From Clostridia bacterium (GTDB taxonomy: Bacteria > Bacillota > Clostridia > UMGS1810): a stretch of 11,174 bases of DNA. The notes beneath the pieces were generated by a model. It did not search any database, was not told the DNA's origin, and saw only the letters and a program-made list of their open reading frames with translations. The stretch is from positions 1-11,174 of the forward strand of contig JAEDEG010000085.1 of NCBI GenBank assembly GCA_016293435.1. Direction: 5' to 3'. How positions within the stretch are numbered: position 1 is the first letter of the stretch; each line of letters begins with the position of its first letter. Positions 6,287 to 11,174 of the stretch are shown here, one piece after another. The translations under genes and the position numbers were made by a program.

Positions 6287-7843
6287 TTATCTCATCTCTT
6301 CTTTAATTTTATCTATAATCTGCTCGGCAATATCTTTTGGAGCAATATCGGTGATAATGGACAAAATTTTACTTACTAATTTGCGTTCGCTTCTTGACAG
6401 TTTGGACATATTGCTTGTAACAAATGATTTCTTTTTATCTTCGTCATCCACGATAGTAACAGTTGTTGTTTCGGCCTTTTTCTTTAATTTATCAGCCTCA
6501 TATTTTTGTCCGATGCTTTTTCTGACTTCCGATAAGGGAGATGCACTATCGCTATTATCAAGCTTGTCTAATCGTTTGCGAGCATCTTCGGCACTTTTCT
6601 TAGCTTTATCAATATCAAACTGAAGTTTTTGACGTTCTTCCTCGTTGACAAAGCCTTGCTCTTTTTCCTTCTTTTGATATTCGGCGACCTTGCTAAGATA
6701 TTCTTCTTGTCGCTTATAGTCATTTTTAACACGATTTGCTTCATAATAAAGCTTGTGTAGCACATCGTAGAAATACTCTCTCAACAGATCTTCAAACAAA
6801 ACGCGGGTTTCGTTTTCGTTAAAATAATCACGCTGAGAGTTCGGGATAAGATTACGACTTGCAGCAAACACTTCGCCTACGAAATAATAGTTGCCTCGAT
6901 TTTCTTTGAAAAGAGGTTGTAAGGTATCGTCGCCTCCGAGTTGAATATTTGCACTTCTTACACGCAACCCACGCATATGATTTATGCTTGGAATTTGTTT
7001 TTCAAAGCGTGACAAACCTACCCACATCCAAGCAATTAAATTGCCGGAAGCATCACGAAAATCCTTGAATTCCAAACGGGAAATCTCATCGTAATTCTTC
7101 AAGGAAGCACCGCTTTGTTCTTTGAGCTTAGTCGTATATTCTTTAAAAATTTGCGAACCGTTTACTCTAACACAATATTCATCGATGGTATAACCGATCG
7201 ACTTAGCATAGCTATAAATCTGATTGCGAAGAATAAAGGTGTTTTTGTATGGAACCGGAACCACAAAGCTGAGATACTCACGAACCTTTGCATCGTTCAA
7301 AAGATCGGTGTTTTCTTTGTTAATATCAAACATCTCAACTTCAAAATAGTGTTCATCTATTGTTTCGGGTTCGGTTGAATACGTTATGATAGCATCCCAA
7401 ATTTCATCAAGAGTGTATTTCTTGTTTTCAACAAGCATTGCTCGCATCTTCTGTGCGTCGCAAGTCATAATAGACTTCGTGCCCTCTCCAAGATAACTTG
7501 TTGTAAATTTTAATGTTTTACAATATGCCAACCCACAAAGACGACCAATACCACGAAAGCCTTTATTTTTGCCGATTTCCTTATTGCTATTAGCAATGTC
7601 TCCAACATCTTCGATGAAATCGTCCGCTTTGACACCAGTAGCATTATCTTTAATACTTATGTATCGTTTCTTGCTATCCGTGTATATATCAACATATCCC
7701 TCGTCAGCAGACAAGATACCCTCTCTTATTGCAAGGTCGATTTGGTCGCAAGCATTTTGTATATATTCTCTGTAGATAACCTTGGAGTCCGAGTACATAC
7801 CCGTCGTAAGGTTATCAAGTATGTTTTTACCTACTGTCGCCAT
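6287..7843 (-). CDS. GHKL (Hsp90/MutL-type) ATPase with C-terminal coiled coil, first copy
   Basis: This 518-residue protein has a Bergerat ATPase fold at its N-terminus: N box REYIQNACD (25-33, E26, N30, D33), G1 motif DNATGV (66-71) and G2 lid GFRGIGRLCG (95-104). The first glycine of G1 is replaced by alanine, which may alter nucleotide handling, though the aspartate and second glycine remain. A transducer-like region follows, with an FVVPVPY segment and later a GLSRFEKQIPSINHMRGLRVR stretch that may carry a lysine contacting the nucleotide (inference). Residues 369-430 are strongly heptad-like and rich in Lys, Glu and Gln, predicting a coiled coil. The last ~50 residues form a separate helical tail. 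It is paralogous to the other GHKL protein in the operon. AGGAG sits six bases before the ATG next to the TAA of the HerA gene, a 10-bp gap, so these two are tightly coupled and may interact. Confidence 0.87.
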   Translation of the reverse strand: MATVGKNILDNLTTGMYSDSKVIYREYIQNACDQIDLAIREGILSADEGYVDIYTDSKKRYISIKDNATGVKADDFIEDVGDIANSNKEIGKNKGFRGIGRLCGLAYCKTLKFTTSYLGEGTKSIMTCDAQKMRAMLVENKKYTLDEIWDAIITYSTEPETIDEHYFEVEMFDINKENTDLLNDAKVREYLSFVVPVPYKNTFILRNQIYSYAKSIGYTIDEYCVRVNGSQIFKEYTTKLKEQSGASLKNYDEISRLEFKDFRDASGNLIAWMWVGLSRFEKQIPSINHMRGLRVRSANIQLGGDDTLQPLFKENRGNYYFVGEVFAASRNLIPNSQRDYFNENETRVLFEDLLREYFYDVLHKLYYEANRVKNDYKRQEEYLSKVAEYQKKEKEQGFVNEEERQKLQFDIDKAKKSAEDARKRLDKLDNSDSASPLSEVRKSIGQKYEADKLKKKAETTTVTIVDDEDKKKSFVTSNMSKLSRSERKLVSKILSIITDIAPKDIAEQIIDKIKEEMR

Positions 7844-7853
7844 AATTATCTCC

Positions 7854-9563
7854 TTACTTAAATTGCTTATAAATCGGTTTCGGGAACTTGATATTAAGCA
7901 ATGAACGGAAAATCGGATTTTGAATAATGTATTCGCCTTGTTTCAGACGAGTCATCATAGTCTTATAAACGGATGGAATACTCTTGTAATCACTCTTGGT
8001 GACTTCGATTGAGTTTGTCCGACCATAAGCGTGGGTAGAACAGTTACCTGTAACTCTATCGTGAATAGCGCTTCTGAACTGTTCTGCGGCAAAGAGCACT
8101 ACGCCAAGAGAACGTCCACGTTCTGCAACATCAAGTACTTGACGAAGAATAGGAGAGTTCTTAGGTGTTTCCTTAGAAGCATACTTGTTCAACTCGTCAA
8201 TAAAAATTACAACTCTTGAAGGCGGATTTACGCCTTCTTCGCCGGCATACTGACCTAACTGTAAATCATAGATTGTACGGATTGCATCGCCGAATACATA
8301 TGCCTGCTTATCTTCGGAGAGCTTAGCAATATCAATAACATGCACTTCGTTTTTCTTAATGTATTTGAGGGCATCACCAATACGGGTTTCACCTTCATCT
8401 TCACGAATATCCCTTGCGAAAATCTTATTATCAGTAATGCTCTTATTAATGATGCGATAGAATTTTCTCCAGCTCGCCACAGGGATTTCTTTGTCTTTTC
8501 CAGAAGTTTCGGTAGAACACTTTTCTTTTACTGCTTCAAGGAATTCCTGCCAATCACTGACTTGATTAAATTTACCTTGTCCCGACATAATATAGCTGAT
8601 TATAGATTCCATTGTTTGAGTGGAGTCATCAATATTGGCAAACATCAAATCGAGATTCTCTTTGTCATACTTATAAATGTATTTGTACTTTTTTGCTTTC
8701 TTCTTTTTGATATTATCCTCAACTTCTTCTGGCGTCATATATGTGTTCCAATGACGGGTTTTTGGGATAGAGTAAGGATAATAGTACTGAACATTCTTGA
8801 AAGGTTCAGCAGCCAATCCCAACTTTTCGTATTTAGCAAAAGTATCCTTTCGAGCCTGCTCAGGATTACGCTCATCAGAGAAGTCGTTTAACTGATCAAT
8901 AGCAAGCAAGTCCTTACCTTTTACATTAAATAGTACAAATGCAACACTGTCTTCGTCCTCATTCTGCGGATCTTTCTTCATATAGCTGTCTTGTATAGCC
9001 TTCAAAAGAAACATCGCATAAGAAGTCTTGGAAGCAAGACCGGAGATACCCGAAATGTTCAAATGAGCACCTTCGGGGCCAATAATGAATTTTGAGTTGA
9101 GATTTACAGGGAGTGTAACTTTCTCACACCCTTTTGTACCCTCATACATTTCAAGATAACCACACACAAGCGGATTACGAATATCATTAAGTCCAAGAGC
9201 GTAGTTAATTTCTTCGGCAGTTGCCAACATTACCTTTGCGTTGCTTTGAAGAGGAATATAAATATTTTCGGTATTGCAAACAACCTTGGCGGTAACATAA
9301 TTCATCCCTACACGCAGGGTGTTTTCTTCAGCGTTAACATCACCAAAATCACTTGAAATGAAGTTGGTAAGAAAACTAGCGGCATCGGTGATATGTGCAA
9401 TATCTTCGATAACGCCATAGGAAAATGAATTATTAACGTGCTGTACCTTTACGATATCAAACGGATTTAAGATAAGTTCGGGATCCGTCCAAAATGTAAA
9501 ATTATCAATTGTTGTTGGATTCTTTTCTGTCGCCAACACACGACCTATAATCGTATTAGCCAT
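7854..9563 (-). CDS. HerA-like hexameric ATPase / DNA translocase
   Basis: This 569-residue protein has HerA architecture. Residues 1-60 resemble the small HAS-type barrel (IIGRVLATEK...NPFDIVKVQ...YGVIEDI). The FtsK-HerA P-loop domain has Walker A at GISGLASKTS (172-181, K179), Walker B at VVIFIDELNKY (451-461, D456 and E457), a sensor glutamine in FAAEQF (Q495), and ERGRSLG (481-487), which carries likely arginine-finger residues. The 270 residues between Walker A and B include a lysine-rich stretch (286-299) and are longer than the core needs, so a lineage-specific insertion is likely. HerA proteins form hexamers that pump DNA and pair with NurA nucleases, and a NurA-like gene lies directly upstream. 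GAGGAGG lies ten bases before the ATG and overlaps the upstream TGA. No signal peptide or membrane segment is visible. Confidence 0.92.
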   Translation of the reverse strand: MANTIIGRVLATEKNPTTIDNFTFWTDPELILNPFDIVKVQHVNNSFSYGVIEDIAHITDAASFLTNFISSDFGDVNAEENTLRVGMNYVTAKVVCNTENIYIPLQSNAKVMLATAEEINYALGLNDIRNPLVCGYLEMYEGTKGCEKVTLPVNLNSKFIIGPEGAHLNISGISGLASKTSYAMFLLKAIQDSYMKKDPQNEDEDSVAFVLFNVKGKDLLAIDQLNDFSDERNPEQARKDTFAKYEKLGLAAEPFKNVQYYYPYSIPKTRHWNTYMTPEEVEDNIKKKKAKKYKYIYKYDKENLDLMFANIDDSTQTMESIISYIMSGQGKFNQVSDWQEFLEAVKEKCSTETSGKDKEIPVASWRKFYRIINKSITDNKIFARDIREDEGETRIGDALKYIKKNEVHVIDIAKLSEDKQAYVFGDAIRTIYDLQLGQYAGEEGVNPPSRVVIFIDELNKYASKETPKNSPILRQVLDVAERGRSLGVVLFAAEQFRSAIHDRVTGNCSTHAYGRTNSIEVTKSDYKSIPSVYKTMMTRLKQGEYIIQNPIFRSLLNIKFPKPIYKQFK

Positions 9564-9578
9564 TTTTATTTATCCTCC

Positions 9579-10748
9579 TCAAAACAGATGTAAGAACATT
9601 TCTGTGCTGATGTATTTGCTTCTTACATAAGACTCAGTCAAAAATACGGGATATAAATGATTCGCCCAACGGCGGTCAGTACCATAGCAAGTAGGGTTGC
9701 GTTCGTTGATAATGTTGGCGGAAATCAGATCGATAACGTCACTATCAATACCGTTTTCTATTTCTTCATCCATCATTATTTTTTCGACTTTAACTACCCC
9801 GTCAAAAGGTGTTTGTGTTCTGCATTTATCCCGTAAACGGATATACCAAACGCCAAATTGAACATCACCTAAAAACTCACGATTTTCGTATCTCGCTACG
9901 GGAGTTCTGTGGAACACGGGCAAGTCAGCTATATAGTTGGAATTCGGTTTGCCCGTATGATCAAGGCAACTTTCGGGATTAAATGACTTTGAAACACCGA
10001 TCACCCAACTGTAATTATGCTTGATTTTTTGGAGCGTTCTCAAATCTTCTCGACCGGACTTCATAACCTTATATTCAAGAGAACCATCTTTGAGCAAATA
10101 GGCATCCTGCCCCAAACGCTTGTCCTTTACCAATTCAGCAACCATTCGTTTTTCGGCTTCAATCATATAGTCTTGTATAACGCCGACCGCCAAATTATCA
10201 AGTTTAGTATCGGGGGAGCCTGCCTTTGATGTCGAATACGGAATGATGGCGGAAAAATGCAATCCCAAACGCTTTAATTCTTCGCTTTCGTTTAACTTTT
10301 TGACTTTGGCTGCAAAATAAGCAGCATCATCCCAACCGTCAGCGTTTGCCTTATCAGGAAGAGCTAAAACCAATTCACGATAGAAGCGTTCCTTTGACAT
10401 ACGCTTATTTTCACGCTTGCAACAGCCAATACCTATTTGTCCTGCTACAACGGGGAAAACCTGCTTGTTATATGCAATGTCATCCACCTTAAAAACGTGG
10501 CGTGAACCATCAAGAAAATATTTAAGCAAAGGTTTTTCTCCCACAGATTGCAACTGATCTGCTAAAGACTTAAGGTCGATTGGCTTCTTGGGAGAACCTG
10601 TTTCACCGGAATCTTTCCATTTCATTACTTTGTTAGGATCATCGTCATAATCAATGGAAGGTAGGCCAATTGAGTCGTAACTATACTTGTAGGTATGGTA
10701 ACTTTTTCCTTTGGTTTCTTTTTCGATAATCTCCATTATTTTAGGCAT
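9579..10748 (-). CDS. NurA-like nuclease, partner of HerA
   Basis: NurA nucleases have an RNase H-like fold with metal-binding acidic residues. Here FLDGSR (78-83, D80) matches the first catalytic strand, AYLLKDGSL (216-224, D221) the second aspartate motif, and GVSKSF (251-256, K254) the conserved strand and loop that follow. A C-terminal block WANHLYPVFLTES (361-373, H364) matches the usual final histidine motif, and FGVWYIRLR (298-306) is a typical core strand. The length of 389 residues fits the family. The position immediately upstream of a HerA-like gene, 15 bp apart with the HerA RBS overlapping this stop codon, is the classical NurA-HerA arrangement and strengthens the call. The start at 10748 has a GAGG/CAGGA-rich stretch upstream; a second ATG at residue 5 is possible but less well placed. 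In the known pair HerA stimulates NurA to resect DNA. Confidence 0.85.
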   Translation of the reverse strand: MPKIMEIIEKETKGKSYHTYKYSYDSIGLPSIDYDDDPNKVMKWKDSGETGSPKKPIDLKSLADQLQSVGEKPLLKYFLDGSRHVFKVDDIAYNKQVFPVVAGQIGIGCCKRENKRMSKERFYRELVLALPDKANADGWDDAAYFAAKVKKLNESEELKRLGLHFSAIIPYSTSKAGSPDTKLDNLAVGVIQDYMIEAEKRMVAELVKDKRLGQDAYLLKDGSLEYKVMKSGREDLRTLQKIKHNYSWVIGVSKSFNPESCLDHTGKPNSNYIADLPVFHRTPVARYENREFLGDVQFGVWYIRLRDKCRTQTPFDGVVKVEKIMMDEEIENGIDSDVIDLISANIINERNPTCYGTDRRWANHLYPVFLTESYVRSKYISTEMFLHLF

Positions 10749-10792
10749 TTTCCTGCCCCCTCAATATTTGCTTCTTCAGTAATTTCAAAAAG

Positions 10793-10978
10793 TCAGCCTT
10801 TCATTTCCGGATGGTCTGCTTCAAACTGAAGCAAAAACATAGTTTTATTAAAATCATCAGGCACTTCAAAAACATCTTCATAATAAGCGTTAACAGTCAT
10901 CAATTTTGCATCACTATATCGCTTTCCAGTTTTTGGTTCAATATGTCTTTGCCTAGCGATTAATTTTATGCGTTTCAT
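10793..10978 (-). CDS. Hypothetical 61-aa protein leading the operon
   Basis: This 61-residue frame begins with ATG 10976-10978, preceded by GGAGG four bases upstream (slightly close but strong), and ends 44 bp before the NurA-like gene on the same strand. The product begins with a basic stretch (MKRIKLIARQRHIEP), continues with alternating strand-like segments (AKLMTVNAYYEDVFEVP) and ends in an acidic helix (TMFLLQFEADHPEM). I recognise no family. It has no membrane segment, no cysteines and no helix-turn-helix that I can see, so I do not call it a regulator. Leading the operon, it could be a small accessory factor or inhibitor, which is inference from position. The good RBS and codon-like composition support translation. 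Confidence 0.65.
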   Translation of the reverse strand: MKRIKLIARQRHIEPKTGKRYSDAKLMTVNAYYEDVFEVPDDFNKTMFLLQFEADHPEMKG

Positions 10979-11174
10979 ACTTCCTCCGTATTTGTATATT
11001 TCTTAAAAATCTACAATTTTCGCATTTACGATTACAAAGTAACAATTTGATAGTTTGGGATTTTACATCTCTTCTGTCTTGAAAGTCGTAAATCTTTCGC
11101 AGTAACTATGGTTGATGCATTTATATATACCGCACAGCTATATTACACTAACACTTCCCATTTGCCGTAGCGTT
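10979..11174 (-). promoter_or_regulatory. Upstream region of the defence-like operon; no clear promoter
   Basis: These 196 bp hold no gene I can support. The operon promoter should lie here, but the best minus-strand candidate is poor: TTGTAA and TAGATT with an 18-base spacer (about 11007-11037), each 4 of 6 to consensus. An 8-bp inverted repeat, ATTTACGA at 11024-11031 and TCGTAAAT at 11086-11093, brackets a 54-bp AT-rich stretch and might be an operator. At the far right a minus-strand frame reads RYGKWEVLV then TAA (11143-11172), which could be the tail of a gene entering from outside the window, though nine residues cannot establish it. Confidence 0.3.

Noticed and set aside
6237..6623. 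128-codon plus-strand frame rich in Leu and Ser that looks membrane-like
   Set aside because: It is antisense to the coiled-coil end of the GHKL gene and the start of the radical SAM gene; Lys/Glu-rich codons read backwards give Phe/Leu/Ser.
8340..8891. 183-codon plus-strand open frame inside the HerA-like gene
   Set aside because: It is the antisense shadow of the HerA coding sequence, Phe/Ile-rich and without an RBS; the minus-strand frame has clear Walker motifs.
10953..11105. Minus-strand open frame containing CNRKCENC, a CX3CX2C pattern like a radical SAM or zinc motif
   Set aside because: It is about 50 codons with no ATG start and overlaps the RBS and start of the better-supported 61-residue gene in another frame. 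The cysteine pattern is probably chance.
11108..11170. Plus-strand ATG frame of 20 codons at the right edge
   Set aside because: It is very short, has no Shine-Dalgarno, and matches nothing.
11143..11172. Possible C-terminal tail RYGKWEVLV of a minus-strand gene entering from the right
   Set aside because: Nine residues are too few to distinguish from chance; another frame through the same bases is equally plausible.
1..11174. CRISPR array, tRNA, rRNA or insertion-sequence transposase
   Set aside because: No regularly spaced repeats, cloverleaf-like sequence or transposase motifs were seen; the only mobile-element signal is the tnpV cassette.

Overview
The window looks like an accessory island from a low-GC Firmicute, most likely a gut Clostridia (Oscillospiraceae/Lachnospiraceae type). 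Three things point there: AT-rich genes, strong GGAGG-type ribosome binding sites, and a left edge carrying a DUF6809 / TnpV / 48-residue-protein cassette of the kind found in Tn4451-like and other clostridial mobile elements. This is inference from family resemblance; no marker gene fixes the species.

Layout. Positions 1-829 (plus strand) hold the cassette: the C-terminal 60 residues of a DUF6809-like protein, a complete TnpV-family protein, and a 48-residue protein that overlaps the tnpV stop codon. A strong hairpin at 830-864 separates it from a convergent run of minus-strand genes. That run fills 872-10978 and contains eight genes in one direction. In order of transcription they are: a 61-residue protein of unknown function; a NurA-like nuclease; a HerA-like hexameric ATPase; a GHKL (Hsp90/MutL-type) ATPase with a C-terminal coiled coil; a 630-residue radical SAM protein; a protein resembling the class III nucleotidyl cyclase fold; a second GHKL ATPase; and a Shedu-type (DUF4263) PD-(D/E)XK nuclease. 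From NurA to the second GHKL gene the gaps are only 6-15 bp, and most ribosome binding sites touch or overlap the preceding stop codon. This is a translationally coupled operon. The Shedu gene follows after 55 bp that contain a probable terminator or attenuator hairpin. Positions 10979-11174 hold the leader region, with no convincing promoter.

How it may work. HerA and NurA form a DNA translocase-nuclease pair in archaea and in bacterial anti-phage systems, and Shedu is an established anti-phage nuclease. The whole operon is therefore best read as a composite defence island. Two GHKL ATPases could act as DNA clamps, switches or chaperones. The radical SAM enzyme would modify an unknown substrate, and the cyclase-like protein may make or sense a nucleotide. 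I do not recall a named defence system with this full composition, so it is the prime candidate for an undescribed system. The roles of the last four kinds of component are inference only.
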